This document shows positions 22,569 through 32,484 of a stretch of 64,000 nt of DNA, piece after piece (within the stretch, counting starts at the first letter, position 1; every line of letters begins with the position of its first letter). The notes below the pieces were generated by a model that worked only from the letters and a program-made list of their open reading frames with translations, ran no database searches and was not told where the DNA came from. The position numbers and the translations under genes are program-made. The DNA comes from Campylobacter sp. VBCF_01 NA2 (GTDB lineage: Bacteria; Campylobacterota; Campylobacteria; Campylobacterales; Campylobacteraceae): assembly GCF_027797205.1 (NCBI RefSeq), contig NZ_CP115607.1:744001-808000 (forward strand). Reading direction: 5' to 3'.

Positions 22569-24011
22569 TTACGCGTCTTGTAAGTAGTAGGATATTTGCT
22601 CGTCCTTTAACATACGGATAAGATTTGTAGTCCCACTTACACCTGTTGGATAACCTGCCGTCATGATATATGTTCCATCAAGCTTGATTGCGCCACAATC
22701 CACGCCGCTTTTGATAGCCTTTGCCATGAGCGTGTGAAGCTTGGCTTCTTCTGCTATAACTAGGCTTTGGCCTATACCCCAACAAAGCGTGAGATAGCGC
22801 GCTGTGTTTATATCGTGGGTAACGGCTAGGATATCGATATTTGGGCGATATCTCGCCATTTGCACGGCTAGTTTGCCAGAGGAGGTTAGGGCGATGATTT
22901 TATCCGCGTTTAGCTGACCTGCTAGCCTAACGGCAGATTCTGCCATGATATCGGTGCTATCGTGGTTTTCGTGCTTGAAGCGGTTGTAAGCGTAGATCTC
23001 TTGCGCTTCTAGTATCGTATGCGACATAGCGCGCACGACAGCGACTGGATTTATGCCTACTGCGCTCTCTTCGCTTAGCATTACAGCGTCTGTGCCGTCA
23101 AGCACGGCATTGGCGACATCGCTAATTTCGGCTCTGGTGGCTGTTTCGTTGCGCGTCATACTAAGAAGCATTTGAGTGGCTGTGATGACTGGTTTAGCAG
23201 CTTCGTTTGCCTTTTTGATAATCAATTTTTGGATTGAAGGCACCTTGTAAAACGGCACCTCGATACCCAAATCGCCCCTAGCGACCATGATTCCGTCGCT
23301 CTCGTCGATAATGCTATCTATGTTTTCCACAGCGTCAAATTTTTCGATTTTTGCCAAAACATGGGCGTGTGAGCCTGAGGCGCGCAAAATTTTCTTTGCT
23401 TTGATTATGTCGTTTGCGCTTTGCACAAAGCTGATTGCCACAAAATCCACGCCAAGAGTAGCGCCAAATTCCATATCGGCTCTATCTTTTGGCGTGATGA
23501 CATCTATGCCAAGGACGGTATTTGGGAAATTTACACCTTTTTTCGAGCTTAGGGTGCCGTCGTTTTCGATGACGGTTTGAACGACATCGTTTCCACTGTG
23601 AGCGACCCTAGCGCGGATTATGCCGTCGTAGAGATAGACATATTCGCCAGCTTTTAGCATAGGCAAAATTTGGGGTTGATTAATGCTAAGAGCGTAGTGG
23701 TGTGGGGCGATTTGGGTGCCGATTTGCTCTTTGGCGTAGATATCAAGCCTATCGCCAGCTTTTAGCTCGAAAGGCGTATCAAGCTCGCCAATGCGGATTT
23801 TAGGGCCGCAGATGTCTTGCAAAATCCCGATATGAAATCCGACCTTTTTCTCCACGCTACGGATTTTTGCGACATTTTGAGCGTGGTATTCGTGCGAGTT
23901 GTGCGAAAAATTTAGTCTAAAAACATTGACCCCAGCCCTAACCATGGCTTCCATTATCTCTTCGTTATCGCTAGCTGGGCCAAGCGTGGCTATGATTTTT
24001 GCTTTTTTCAT
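22569..24011 (-). CDS. pyk: Pyruvate kinase
   Basis: The 480-residue enzyme converts phosphoenolpyruvate and ADP to pyruvate and ATP. Landmarks in order: LGPASDNEEIMEAM and GVNVFRLNFSH at the amino terminus, LAKIEKFDAVENIDSIIDES, MVARGDLGIEVP, VITATQMLLSMTRN and DGTDAVMLSEESAVG, then the carboxy-terminal domain with ALTSSGKLAVQMARYRPN. The length matches class II bacterial enzymes. The start is ATG at 24011 after AAGG. No operon partner is evident; mqo lies upstream with a hairpin between. Confidence 0.97.
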   Translation of the reverse strand: MKKAKIIATLGPASDNEEIMEAMVRAGVNVFRLNFSHNSHEYHAQNVAKIRSVEKKVGFHIGILQDICGPKIRIGELDTPFELKAGDRLDIYAKEQIGTQIAPHHYALSINQPQILPMLKAGEYVYLYDGIIRARVAHSGNDVVQTVIENDGTLSSKKGVNFPNTVLGIDVITPKDRADMEFGATLGVDFVAISFVQSANDIIKAKKILRASGSHAHVLAKIEKFDAVENIDSIIDESDGIMVARGDLGIEVPFYKVPSIQKLIIKKANEAAKPVITATQMLLSMTRNETATRAEISDVANAVLDGTDAVMLSEESAVGINPVAVVRAMSHTILEAQEIYAYNRFKHENHDSTDIMAESAVRLAGQLNADKIIALTSSGKLAVQMARYRPNIDILAVTHDINTARYLTLCWGIGQSLVIAEEAKLHTLMAKAIKSGVDCGAIKLDGTYIMTAGYPTGVSGTTNLIRMLKDEQISYYLQDA

Positions 24012-24050
24012 TAAATTTTCCTTTGTGTTAAAATTTGAAATTTAAAAGTA

Positions 24051-24081
24051 AAATTTATGCAGAAAAATTCTGCATAAATTT
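24051..24081 (-). terminator. Terminator hairpin of mqo
   Basis: AAATTTATGCAGAA (24051-24064) and TTCTGCATAAATTT (24068-24081) form a perfect 14-bp stem over AAA, just after the mqo stop codon on the minus strand. Confidence 0.75.
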
Positions 24082-24083
24082 GA

Positions 24084-25436
24084 TTATTTTACAAGTTCGT
24101 TTTCGAATTTTTCAGCGTCGAATTTTTTGCCCAAAAACGAGCAGATTGAGATAGCGTCGCGCTCTGCGTTGCCAAAACAGCTTGTCGCACCCGGGCTTGG
24201 AGTCATATTGAAAATCACGCCGTTATTATCGTCAATTCTAGCCTCGCCTAGAAGCAATTCAAGCTTGTCTTGGTCGATGATTTGGGCTCTGACGCCTCCA
24301 AAACCTTTGGCATAGTAAATATCTTCTTCTCTAATGCTAGGTATGATTTTTTTGGCATTTTTGACAAAGAGTTTTTTGCCTAAAACTGGGGCTTCAAACG
24401 CGATATTTCGCAACAAGAAATTTCTAACATCGCTATCGCCGAAATTGTTCCAAAATACCTTTGCGACCTTTGGCGTAAAATTTAGGGATTGGAAAAACTC
24501 AGGCACCGAGCGACAGCCTTTGTAACGCTCTAATTTTGGCATAGTTAGCGCAGTAGGGCCAAATCTCGTGCAACCATCAGCTAGCAGGTCAGGGTCTCCG
24601 TGAAGTGCGGCAAATGGGAGTTTTGGGTTTTGCACCATATAGACTTTGCCGTTTAATAGCTTTTGTTTGGTTAGATAAAAGCTTCCAGCGATACAAATCG
24701 CGCTAAGGCTCTTGCCATAGCCCATTTTGTGCGCTAGCCACAGCGAGTGCGCGCCCGCATCGACTACGACGAAATCAGCACTAACTGAAATTTTATTTGC
24801 AGTGCGGATATAAAATTTATCGCCTACCTTTGTGATATTTTGAACCTCAGAATTTAGGTATAAATCGCAAATTTTGCCCTTTGTTTTTTGCGCATTTTCG
24901 ACTAGGGTATTTGTCATGGCGCCAAAATCAATCGTGGTATATGCGCCACTTTGCACGCCAAGACCTGCGACATCTTCGGGGCGAGGGTTGCCATTGCTAT
25001 CGAAAATGACCTTTGGCTCGATCTGTTTTAGCTTGTCTTTATCATAAAATTCCAAATACGGATAAAGCTCTTTGAAAACCTCATAGCGATCTTTGATAAA
25101 AGCGACCTCGCTGTCGCCCACGCCGATTGCCATTTTTTGCCCTTCAAAGATAAATTTACCGATATAATCGTGCTTTTTGCAGTATTTCGCAATCATATCG
25201 GCTGCGCGTTTGACCTTTTTGGCTTTGTCGATTGTGTAGTTTGTCTCGATATCGCCACAATGAATCGTTTGCGAATTTGCCGTGCCTTTTGTATTTAGCG
25301 TGGCTAAACCTTCGTATTTTTCGATGATTGCGATGGATTTTATATCAGTGTATTGCGCCAAAGTATATGCTAGCGCACCGCCAGAAATACCGCCGCCGAC
25401 GATGACGACTTCGTAGTGTTTTTCTTGCATTTTCAC
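24084..25436 (-). CDS. mqo: Malate:quinone oxidoreductase
   Basis: This 450-residue FAD enzyme at the inner face of the membrane probably oxidises malate to oxaloacetate and reduces the quinone pool. A Rossmann FAD motif VVIVGGGISGGALAYTLAQY is at the amino terminus. Mqo-like stretches TANSQTIHCGDIETNY, ADFVVVDAGAHSLWLAHKMG and the carboxy-terminal FNMTPSPGATSCFGNAERDA follow. Length and pattern match the Mqo found in Campylobacter; a related FAD dehydrogenase of another 2-hydroxy acid is the alternative. The start is ATG at 25436 after AAGGGG. Confidence 0.85.
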   Translation of the reverse strand: MKMQEKHYEVVIVGGGISGGALAYTLAQYTDIKSIAIIEKYEGLATLNTKGTANSQTIHCGDIETNYTIDKAKKVKRAADMIAKYCKKHDYIGKFIFEGQKMAIGVGDSEVAFIKDRYEVFKELYPYLEFYDKDKLKQIEPKVIFDSNGNPRPEDVAGLGVQSGAYTTIDFGAMTNTLVENAQKTKGKICDLYLNSEVQNITKVGDKFYIRTANKISVSADFVVVDAGAHSLWLAHKMGYGKSLSAICIAGSFYLTKQKLLNGKVYMVQNPKLPFAALHGDPDLLADGCTRFGPTALTMPKLERYKGCRSVPEFFQSLNFTPKVAKVFWNNFGDSDVRNFLLRNIAFEAPVLGKKLFVKNAKKIIPSIREEDIYYAKGFGGVRAQIIDQDKLELLLGEARIDDNNGVIFNMTPSPGATSCFGNAERDAISICSFLGKKFDAEKFENELVK

Positions 25437-25560
25437 CCCTTAAAAGTATGCGATATTTTGCAAAAATTTTACTTAAAAAAGTGTTAAATTTCGCCGAATT
25501 TATCGGAATTTCTCGGAGTTAAATTTAAGATTAAATTGTCATAAAATAACTAAGAATTTA

Positions 25561-25595
25561 AAAATTTCGCAAGGTTAAATTCCTTGCGAAATTTT
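25561..25595 (-). terminator. Terminator of metK, overlapping its stop codon
   Basis: AAAATTTCGCAAGG (25561-25574) and CCTTGCGAAATTTT (25582-25595) form a perfect 14-bp stem over 7 bases. On the minus strand TTTTTAAATT follows. The stem takes in the end of the metK stop codon. Confidence 0.82.
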
Positions 25596-26793
25596 ATTTT
25601 TTCAAAGATTTGAAAAGCTCTACGCTATCGAGTTGCTCCCATGGGTATTTTGGGTTGCCGACTTGGCCATAAGCAGCTACTTTTGCGTATAAAAATGTCT
25701 GGGCACTTGGTTTGTCTAGGCCGAATTTCTCAGTAATCCAACGCGGGGTTAGGGCGAAATTTTCGAGGACAAATTTCGAGAGTGTATCATCATCAATACC
25801 AGCGTTTGTACCCATACAATCGACACTCACGCTAACTGGTTTTGCTACGCCGATAGCATAGCTTAGCTGGATTATACATTTTTTCGCTAGCCCTGCTGCG
25901 ACGATATTTTTAGCGATATAGCGCGCTGCGTAAAGACCTGAGCGATCGACTTTGGTGTAGTCTTTGCTAGATTGTGCGCCACCGCCGATTGGCGAATATC
26001 CGCCAAAGCTATCGACGATGAGTTTGCGTCCAGTCAAACCGCTATCGTGAAGCGAGCTGTGATTTACATAGCGACCTGTTGGGTTGATATAAATTATGGT
26101 TTTTTCTTTTTGATAAAGCTCTTTTGGAAGGCCTGCTGTGTCAATTAAATTTTGGATTAGCTCACGCACATACTCGATACTCATACTCTCCACGCAAGGC
26201 GCGCTAACTACGATTGTGTGGATTGATTGTGGTTTGCAGTCTTCGAAATTTGACTTCGTGCCATAATCAAGCGTAACTTGTGTTTTAATATCCACACCAA
26301 GCTGATTTGGGTGAGTTTTGGCATACTCATAAACCTTATCGCAAAGAAGCCTTGCATAAGTAATCGCTGCTGGCATGAAATTTTGCGTCTCCGAGCTCGC
26401 AAAGCCAAACATTATGCCTTGATCTCCCGCGCCGATCTCGCCACTTTCTTGATCTACACCTTGATTGATATCTGGGCTTTGTTGGTTTAGATATACATCG
26501 ACCTCGACATCTTGCGGGTGTAGGCATTGCTCGCGGGTAAAAAATGGATTGTCATTGTAGCCAATGTCGCTAAGAGCGCGTTTGACGATATGGCGATAAT
26601 CATCGTGTGTAAAATCGACCTTGGCATTTACTTCGCCGCCGATTACGATATGTTTGCCCGCTACGAAAACCTCGCTAGCTACGCGTCCTTTGGGATCTTT
26701 TTTTAAAATTTCATCGACAATTGAATCTGCGATTATGTCGGCGCATTTATCTGGGTGACCAGGGCTTACGACCTCGCTCGTGAATAGATACAT
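25594..26793 (-). CDS. metK: S-adenosylmethionine synthetase
   Basis: The 399-residue enzyme makes S-adenosylmethionine from methionine and ATP. Signature stretches are VSPGHPDKCADIIADSIVDE at the amino terminus, GAGDQGIMFGFAS, INPTGRYVNHSSLHDSGLTG, the glycine-rich GGYSPIGGGAQSSKDYTKVD and DRSGLYAARYIAKNIVAAGL. The start is ATG at 26793, with GGAG upstream. It is divergent from sstT, matching the metK-sstT neighbourhood remembered for C. jejuni. Confidence 0.98.
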   Translation of the reverse strand: MYLFTSEVVSPGHPDKCADIIADSIVDEILKKDPKGRVASEVFVAGKHIVIGGEVNAKVDFTHDDYRHIVKRALSDIGYNDNPFFTREQCLHPQDVEVDVYLNQQSPDINQGVDQESGEIGAGDQGIMFGFASSETQNFMPAAITYARLLCDKVYEYAKTHPNQLGVDIKTQVTLDYGTKSNFEDCKPQSIHTIVVSAPCVESMSIEYVRELIQNLIDTAGLPKELYQKEKTIIYINPTGRYVNHSSLHDSGLTGRKLIVDSFGGYSPIGGGAQSSKDYTKVDRSGLYAARYIAKNIVAAGLAKKCIIQLSYAIGVAKPVSVSVDCMGTNAGIDDDTLSKFVLENFALTPRWITEKFGLDKPSAQTFLYAKVAAYGQVGNPKYPWEQLDSVELFKSLKK

Positions 26794-26827
26794 TTAAGCT
26801 CCTAAAATTTTGAAAATTTTGGGCGTA

Positions 26828-26833
26828 ATTCTA
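26828..26833 (-). promoter_or_regulatory. -10 box of metK
   Basis: Minus-strand TAGAAT preceded by CGC lies 34 bp before the metK ATG in the divergent metK-sstT spacer (26794-26948). Confidence 0.5.
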
Positions 26834-26909
26834 GCGTTTAATATTTAATGTAAAATGAAATTTTATTAAATTTTTAAAGAATTTAAATAATGTTAAATAA
26901 AAATTTAGA

Positions 26910-26915
26910 TATATT
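26910..26915 (+). promoter_or_regulatory. Candidate -10 box of sstT
   Basis: TATATT lies 33 bp before the sstT ATG; a strong AAAGGGAGG ribosome site ends 6 bp before the start. Confidence 0.45.
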
Positions 26916-26948
26916 GCGACAAATTTTACTCATTGAAAGGGAGGCAAG

Positions 26949-28214
26949 ATGACTTATTTAGATAAGCTAATACAAAGTTACAGCAACAAAAGCCTGATAA
27001 TGCGCATTATCATCGGACTTTTGCTCGGTGCTGCGCTAGGGTATTTTGCTAGGGTCGGTGTATCTGGGCTGGATTTAGACGGCGGTGAAACAAATGCGTG
27101 GAGTAATATAGCGAATTTGGCTAGATTGTTTGGTGATTTTTTCGTAAGTGCGCTTAAAGCTGTCGCCCCAGTGCTAGTTTTTATTCTAATTTTAAGTTCG
27201 CTTGTCAATAAAACTTTTGGAAGCACGACAGGACTAAAAAGAGTTATCGTGCTTTATATCGTAGGCACGCTTTTGGCTGCTTTTGTTGGCGTTGGAGTAA
27301 GCTTTATGTTTCCGACTCCGATTGCGCTTGATGGCGTTGACGCGGCAAACTCACCTGCACCTGCAAATGTCTGGGAAGTGCTAAAAACTACATTTTTCAA
27401 AATCGTTGATAACCCTGTAAATGCCCTTTCTAGCGGTAATTATGTCGGTATTGTCGCATGGGCGGTAGGACTTGGAATCGCGCTTAAATTTTGCACGAAC
27501 GAAACCAAACGCTTCATCGGCGATTTAAGCGAAGGTGTAACGAAAATAATCCAAGTCGTAATCCAGCTTGCGCCAATCGGTATTTTTGGCATTATTACCT
27601 ACACTGTGTATGATTTGGGCGTGGAAGGTCTAGCAACCTATGCTAAGCTTACAGGCGTGCTTGTGCTAGCACTTATTTTAGTAGCTGTTGTGGTAAATCC
27701 GCTAATCGTATTTTTCGTAACCAAGAAAAACCCTTTCCCTATCGTCTTTACCTGCCTTAAAGAGAGCGGAATTCCAGCGTTTTTCACACGCTCATCGGCT
27801 GCGAATATCCCTGTAAATATGAACCTTTGCAAAAAACTTGGCGTTGATGATGAGCTAAGCTCTATCTCTATCCCACTAGGAGCTACCGTAAATATGGCGG
27901 GAGCCGCTGTGGTTATCGCTATTTTGGCACTTTCGACTGCATACACGCTAGGAATTCACCCAGATTTTGGCACAGCTTTGCTTCTATGCGTAGTCTCAGC
28001 CGTGGGCGCATGTGGCACAAGTGGCGTGCCTGGCGGTTCGCTTATGCTTATTCCGCTTGCTTGTGCGCTTTTTGGTATCGACAACGATATCGCATTTAAG
28101 GTCATCACCGTCGGTGTCATAATCTCTGTAATCCAAGACTCAATGGAAACAGCCCTAAATAGCTCTACCGACGCACTTTTTACAATTATCGTTTCACAAA
28201 CTTCAAAACATTAA
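26949..28214 (+). CDS. sstT: Sodium:serine/threonine symporter
   Basis: The 421-residue inner-membrane protein belongs to the dicarboxylate/amino acid:cation symporter family and probably imports serine and threonine with sodium. About eight hydrophobic segments are visible. The substrate-site stretches [20 protein letters not shown] and [20 protein letters not shown], and the hairpin [19 protein letters not shown], are characteristic. Serine is a key carbon source for Campylobacter. It is the first gene of the right-hand arm of the divergent metK region. In C. jejuni pyrB follows; here pepF does. Confidence 0.92.
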   Translation: MTYLDKLIQSYSNKSLIMRIIIGLLLGAALGYFARVGVSGLDLDGGETNAWSNIANLARLFGDFFVSALKAVAPVLVFILILSSLVNKTFGSTTGLKRVIVLYIVGTLLAAFVGVGVSFMFPTPIALDGVDAANSPAPANVWEVLKTTFFKIVDNPVNALSSGNYVGIVAWAVGLGIALKFCTNETKRFIGDLSEGVTKIIQVVIQLAPIGIFGIITYTVYDLGVEGLATYAKLTGVLVLALILVAVVVNPLIVFFVTKKNPFPIVFTCLKESGIPAFFTRSSAANIPVNMNLCKKLGVDDELSSISIPLGATVNMAGAAVVIAILALSTAYTLGIHPDFGTALLLCVVSAVGACGTSGVPGGSLMLIPLACALFGIDNDIAFKVITVGVIISVIQDSMETALNSSTDALFTIIVSQTSKH

Positions 28215-28227
28215 AATTTAAAAATTT

Positions 28228-28251
28228 AAGCGACCAAATTTTTGGTCGCTT
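28228..28251 (+). terminator. Hairpin downstream of sstT
   Basis: AAGCGACCAAA (28228-28238) pairs perfectly with TTTGGTCGCTT (28241-28251). No T-run follows on the plus strand, so termination strength is uncertain. Confidence 0.6.
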
Positions 28252-28274
28252 ACCACTGTATAACTCTTTTTGGC

Positions 28275-28280
28275 TAGAAT
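28275..28280 (+). promoter_or_regulatory. -10 box of pepF
   Basis: TAGAAT preceded by TTTTTGGC (same extended context as the PEB4-like promoters) lies 26 bp before the pepF ATG; AAAGGA precedes the start. Confidence 0.55.
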
Positions 28281-28305
28281 TGCGCCAAAAATTTAAAGGA
28301 AAAGT

Positions 28306-30021
28306 ATGAATTGGGATTTGAGTGAATTATTTCAAAACGAGGAAAAATTTGAGCTTGCCATAGAAAATACACGCACTAAGGCTAGCGAATTTGAGGCGAA
28401 ATTTAGGGGAAATTTAGCGAATTTAACCTGCGATGAATTTTGCGAAGCGTTAGGCGAATACGAGCGCATAAACGCGCAAATTTCAAAGATTATGAGCTTC
28501 GTGCATTTAGATTTCGCCAGAGATACTACGCGTGGGGCAAGGCAAGCCAAAGTGGAGCAAATCTGCAACGATATCGCCCAAAATTTGCTATTTTTCGAGC
28601 TAGAATTTAACGAGCTTAGCGAGGAGAGAGCGCAAAATTTCATCGCGGGTAGCGGGCGTTTTGCTTACTATTTAAATTTGCTTAAAAAACACAAATCGCA
28701 CCAGTTAAGCCTGCTTGAAGAAAAGGTTTTGCTAAAAACGAGCGTGGTTGGCGCAGAGGCGTTTTCGAGGCTGTTTGATGAGAGTATGGCAAGGCTAAAA
28801 TTTGACTTTGGGGGCGAGAAAATCAGTGAAGAGGAGCTTTTATCACACCTTTACGATAGCGATAGAAATGCACGCAAGCAGGCCGCAGTCTCGCTAAGTG
28901 CGGTCTTAGAGCAAAATTCACACCTTTTAACCTACATTTATAATATGATAAAAACTAGCCTTAAAATCAGTTGCGAGCTTCGCGGATACGCACAAGGCGA
29001 GCTAATCATGCACGAAGAAAACCAAATCGAAAAATCAAGCGTCGATGCGCTCATTAGCGCAACCGAGCGAAATTTTGATTTAGTGTGGCGCTACTATGAT
29101 AAAAAGCGCGAAATTTTGGGACTTGAAAAGCTCTATGATTTTGATCGATACGCACCGCTAAATTTAAACGACGATAGCAAATTTAGCTTTGATGAGGCCA
29201 GACAAATCGTCCTTGACGCCTTTGATAAATTTAACCCTAAATTTGGGCAAATCGCAAGGGAAGCGTTTGCGAAAAACTGGATTGATGCAATGCCAAAGCC
29301 AAATAAACAAAGTGGTGCATTTTCGCACTCTGGTTCGGCTGATACGCACCCGTTTGTGCTACTAAATTTCACCGCCAAGCGTCGCGATGTATTCACCCTA
29401 GCGCACGAGTTAGGTCATGCAATCCACCAGTATTTAAGCTATGGCGTGGGATATTTTTACTCATTTACGCCACTTACCACAGCTGAGACAGCCTCTGTAT
29501 TTTGCGAAATGCTAGTCTTTGACTATATGCTCTCGCGCGCGGATAAAAGCGTGGCTCGCGCCATGATAGCAAACAAACTCGAAGATATTTTTGCCACGCT
29601 GTATCGCCAGATAGGATTTACGACATTTGAGCGCAGAATTCACGCCTCGCCTGATGAGCTAGCCACCGAGCAAATCAATGAAATTTGGCTAGAAGAGTCC
29701 AAAAAAATGTTTGGCGAGGCGCTAGAACTTAGAGATGAATATAAAATTTGGTGGAGTTATATACCGCACTTTATCCATACGCCGTTTTACTGCTACTCTT
29801 ATGGCTTTGCGCAGTTGCTAGTTTTGGCGCTTTATGGGCTGTATAAAAGTGGCAAAATTTCAAATTTCGCCGAAATTTACACTGAATTTTTAAGCTCGGG
29901 CGGAAGCGATTCGCCGAAAAATTTAGTCGCAAAATTTGGGCTAAATTTAGATGATGATAAATTTTGGGAGATTGGAATTTCTCAAATTCGCTCTCTCGTC
30001 GATGAGTTTGTAAAGGAGTAA
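28306..30021 (+). CDS. pepF: Oligoendopeptidase F (M3 metallopeptidase)
   Basis: The 571-residue cytosolic zinc peptidase cleaves short oligopeptides. The zinc motif HELGH in TLAHELGHAIHQYLS is near residue 367, followed by TPLTTAETASVFCEML holding the third ligand glutamate. The amino-terminal helical half (RINAQISKIMSFVHLDFARD region) and late YIPHFIHTPFYCYSYGFAQL are typical of PepF. The following 133-residue gene starts 2 bp later, so an operon with pcrA and truB is likely. Confidence 0.95.
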   Translation: MNWDLSELFQNEEKFELAIENTRTKASEFEAKFRGNLANLTCDEFCEALGEYERINAQISKIMSFVHLDFARDTTRGARQAKVEQICNDIAQNLLFFELEFNELSEERAQNFIAGSGRFAYYLNLLKKHKSHQLSLLEEKVLLKTSVVGAEAFSRLFDESMARLKFDFGGEKISEEELLSHLYDSDRNARKQAAVSLSAVLEQNSHLLTYIYNMIKTSLKISCELRGYAQGELIMHEENQIEKSSVDALISATERNFDLVWRYYDKKREILGLEKLYDFDRYAPLNLNDDSKFSFDEARQIVLDAFDKFNPKFGQIAREAFAKNWIDAMPKPNKQSGAFSHSGSADTHPFVLLNFTAKRRDVFTLAHELGHAIHQYLSYGVGYFYSFTPLTTAETASVFCEMLVFDYMLSRADKSVARAMIANKLEDIFATLYRQIGFTTFERRIHASPDELATEQINEIWLEESKKMFGEALELRDEYKIWWSYIPHFIHTPFYCYSYGFAQLLVLALYGLYKSGKISNFAEIYTEFLSSGGSDSPKNLVAKFGLNLDDDKFWEIGISQIRSLVDEFVKE

Positions 30022-30023
30022 AG

Positions 30024-30425
30024 ATGATTTTAGAAAACGAAAAATTCATACAAAAAGAGATTGCGCACATCAAAGAAATTTTGGAGCTTTTTTTCGAGCT
30101 TGGCGAGAGTTTTGGCGTGGTAGCGCGCACAAGCGAGGTGAAATTCGACCCCGAACTTCCTAGCGAGATAAGTGCGGGCTTTATCAAAAAACCTGTGATT
30201 TTCTTCGAGTTAGAAAACTACACGCTGTCAAGCGCGCATATCCAAAAGGACGATTTGAAATTTGAAGCTGGTTTTGGTAGCGAGGATTTCGCAGCAGTCG
30301 TATCAATCCCGCTGTATGCTATAATGGAGCTAGTCCAAGCTAACACCCCAGTGGCTGTAAATTTAGCCAAAATTGATAGCGAGTGGATCAAAAAAGAGAG
30401 ATCTCGCAGAATTTTCGCTAGATAG
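30024..30425 (+). CDS. Conserved protein of unknown function in the pepF-pcrA interval
   Basis: This 133-residue soluble protein has no signal peptide, membrane segment or motif that I can name. It contains an acidic amino-terminal helix (KEIAHIKEILELFFELGESF), a central beta-rich part and a basic tail (KKERSRRIFAR). I recall a hypothetical gene at the same place in C. jejuni (between pepF and the UvrD-like helicase). The start ATG is 2 bp after pepF. The pcrA ribosome site overlaps its stop. Confidence 0.75.
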   Translation: MILENEKFIQKEIAHIKEILELFFELGESFGVVARTSEVKFDPELPSEISAGFIKKPVIFFELENYTLSSAHIQKDDLKFEAGFGSEDFAAVVSIPLYAIMELVQANTPVAVNLAKIDSEWIKKERSRRIFAR

Positions 30426-30432
30426 GAAAGAT

Positions 30433-32484
30433 ATGAAATTTTTAGACGAATTAAACGAGGCTCAGCGCAGGGCAGCACTGCATATAGACGGAGCTATGCT
30501 GATTTTAGCGGGCGCAGGTAGTGGCAAAACTAAAACAATCACCGCGCGCCTAGCTTACCTGCTAGCAAACGGCGTGCCCGCGCAAAACACGCTCACGCTA
30601 ACTTTCACAAACAAAGCAGCTAGCGAAATGCGTTCTCGCGCGCTTAATCTAATCGCAAATTTAAGGCTTGAAGTGGGCGTGCCACTGCTATGCACATTTC
30701 ATAAATTCGGACTTTTGTTTTTGAAATTTTACATTAGCGAGCTTGGCCGTAAGCCAAATTTTGCCGTCATAGACACAGACGATAAGAAAAAAATCCTAAA
30801 ATCGTTTGAGATAAATTTGCAAACAAGCACCATGGCAAATGAAATTTCAAAATACAAAAACGCCCTAATTGGCCCAGATAAGCTTAAAAACAATATCGCC
30901 TCTCTAAGCGATGATATCAGGCAGGCAAACGAGGGATTTTACGCCAAAATGCTAGAAGCTTACACCAGATACGAGGAGTATTTGCTAAGCAATAATTTAG
31001 TCGATTTCGATGATTTGCTCGTGCTTCCTTATAAAATTTTAGACGCAAACGAGACACTTTGCGATGAAGTTTCGCGCCAATACACCTACATAACCGTCGA
31101 TGAGTATCAAGACACGAACGAAATTCAGTTTAAACTACTACAAAAGCTTTGCAAAGCGCACCAAAATTTAACCGTCGTGGGCGATGATGATCAGAGCATT
31201 TATAGCTGGCGTGGGGCTAGGGTGGAAAATATCCTAAAATTTCGCGATCAATTTGAAAATGTAAAATATGTGAAATTAGAGGAAAATTACCGCTCGACTA
31301 GCCAAATTCTCTTCGCCGCAAACGAGCTAATTTCGCATAATAAAAACCGCCTAGGCAAAAATTTAAAAAGCACATTTGGCAAGGGCGAAGATATCAAAAT
31401 CCTACACTGCGAAAACGAAAGCGACGAAAGCGCGCAGGTAGCGGCAAAAATCAAAGAGCTCATAAACTCAGGTATCCACCCAGCCCAAATCGCCGTGCTT
31501 TACCGCGTAAATGCTCTTTCGCGCGCACTCGAAGAGGGGCTAAACCGCGCGAAAATCGCATATCGCATAGTAGGTGGCGTGAAATTTTACGAAAGAGCCG
31601 AGATCAAAGATATCATCGCATACCTGCGCCTAATCATCAACGAAAACGACGATTTTTCAATGCGACGCATTATAAATGTCCCAAAAAGGGGCATTGGCAA
31701 GGTTAGCCTTGCAAGGCTCGATGAAATCGGCGCAAGGAAGCATTTAAGCCTGTTTGATGCGTTTTCGGATCAGGGTGCAAATCTAAGTGCCAAAGCAAAA
31801 GAGGCCCTAGAAAAGCTCAAACTCCACATAAACGAACTCTCGCACGAGCCAAGCGTGGAGAAAAAAATCGACGGAGTGCTGGATAAATTTGAGCTAAAAG
31901 AATACTACGAGGGTATGCCAGAGGGCGATGATAGAGTGGCTAATATCAACGAATTTTGCGCTATGCTAAAAGATGAAGCCATAAATAAGCCAAATTTTGA
32001 TTTGGGCGAGTTTTTAAACGATTTAGCACTCCTTAGCGATCAAGACAATATCAGCACAGAGGCGATAAATATCATGAGCGTGCATGCTAGCAAGGGTTTG
32101 GAGTTTTCACACCTTTTTGTCATCGGGCTTGAAGAGGGGTTTTTCCCAATCATCAGCGACACGACAGATTTAGAAGAGGAGCGCAGGCTAGCGTATGTAG
32201 CCATAACTAGGGCGAAAAAAGAGCTAACGCTTAGTTTTGCGAATTCACGCTTTTATCGCGGGAAACGGGACTATCTATCCAAATCGCGATTTTTAGGCGA
32301 AGCAGGGCTAATCGATATTCCACTTAGCCCACAAAGTGACGGCGAGTTTAAAAAGGGCGATTTAATCACCCACAAACTCTTTGGCATGGGCAAAGTAAGC
32401 GCGGTAAATGGCGACAAACTTACCATAAATTTCGGCGGAATCGAGCGCATGATAATGAAAAATTTCGTGCAAAAACTAGTATGA
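30433..32484 (+). CDS. pcrA: ATP-dependent DNA helicase, UvrD/PcrA family
   Basis: The start is ATG at 30433, preceded by AGGAAAG; a longer in-frame TTG at 30373 has no ribosome site. The 683-residue SF1A helicase unwinds DNA 3'-to-5' in repair and fork restart. Walker A GAGSGKTKT is near residue 26, TFTNKAASEM (motif Ia) follows, DEYQDTN (Walker B) is near 222, then VVGDDDQSIYSWRGA, NYRSTSQIL, VLYRVNALSRALEEGL and MSVHASKGLEF. The carboxy-terminal FGMGKVSAVNGDKLTINFGG resembles the PcrA/UvrD Tudor-like end. It overlaps truB by 4 bp. Confidence 0.95.
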   Translation: MKFLDELNEAQRRAALHIDGAMLILAGAGSGKTKTITARLAYLLANGVPAQNTLTLTFTNKAASEMRSRALNLIANLRLEVGVPLLCTFHKFGLLFLKFYISELGRKPNFAVIDTDDKKKILKSFEINLQTSTMANEISKYKNALIGPDKLKNNIASLSDDIRQANEGFYAKMLEAYTRYEEYLLSNNLVDFDDLLVLPYKILDANETLCDEVSRQYTYITVDEYQDTNEIQFKLLQKLCKAHQNLTVVGDDDQSIYSWRGARVENILKFRDQFENVKYVKLEENYRSTSQILFAANELISHNKNRLGKNLKSTFGKGEDIKILHCENESDESAQVAAKIKELINSGIHPAQIAVLYRVNALSRALEEGLNRAKIAYRIVGGVKFYERAEIKDIIAYLRLIINENDDFSMRRIINVPKRGIGKVSLARLDEIGARKHLSLFDAFSDQGANLSAKAKEALEKLKLHINELSHEPSVEKKIDGVLDKFELKEYYEGMPEGDDRVANINEFCAMLKDEAINKPNFDLGEFLNDLALLSDQDNISTEAINIMSVHASKGLEFSHLFVIGLEEGFFPIISDTTDLEEERRLAYVAITRAKKELTLSFANSRFYRGKRDYLSKSRFLGEAGLIDIPLSPQSDGEFKKGDLITHKLFGMGKVSAVNGDKLTINFGGIERMIMKNFVQKLV

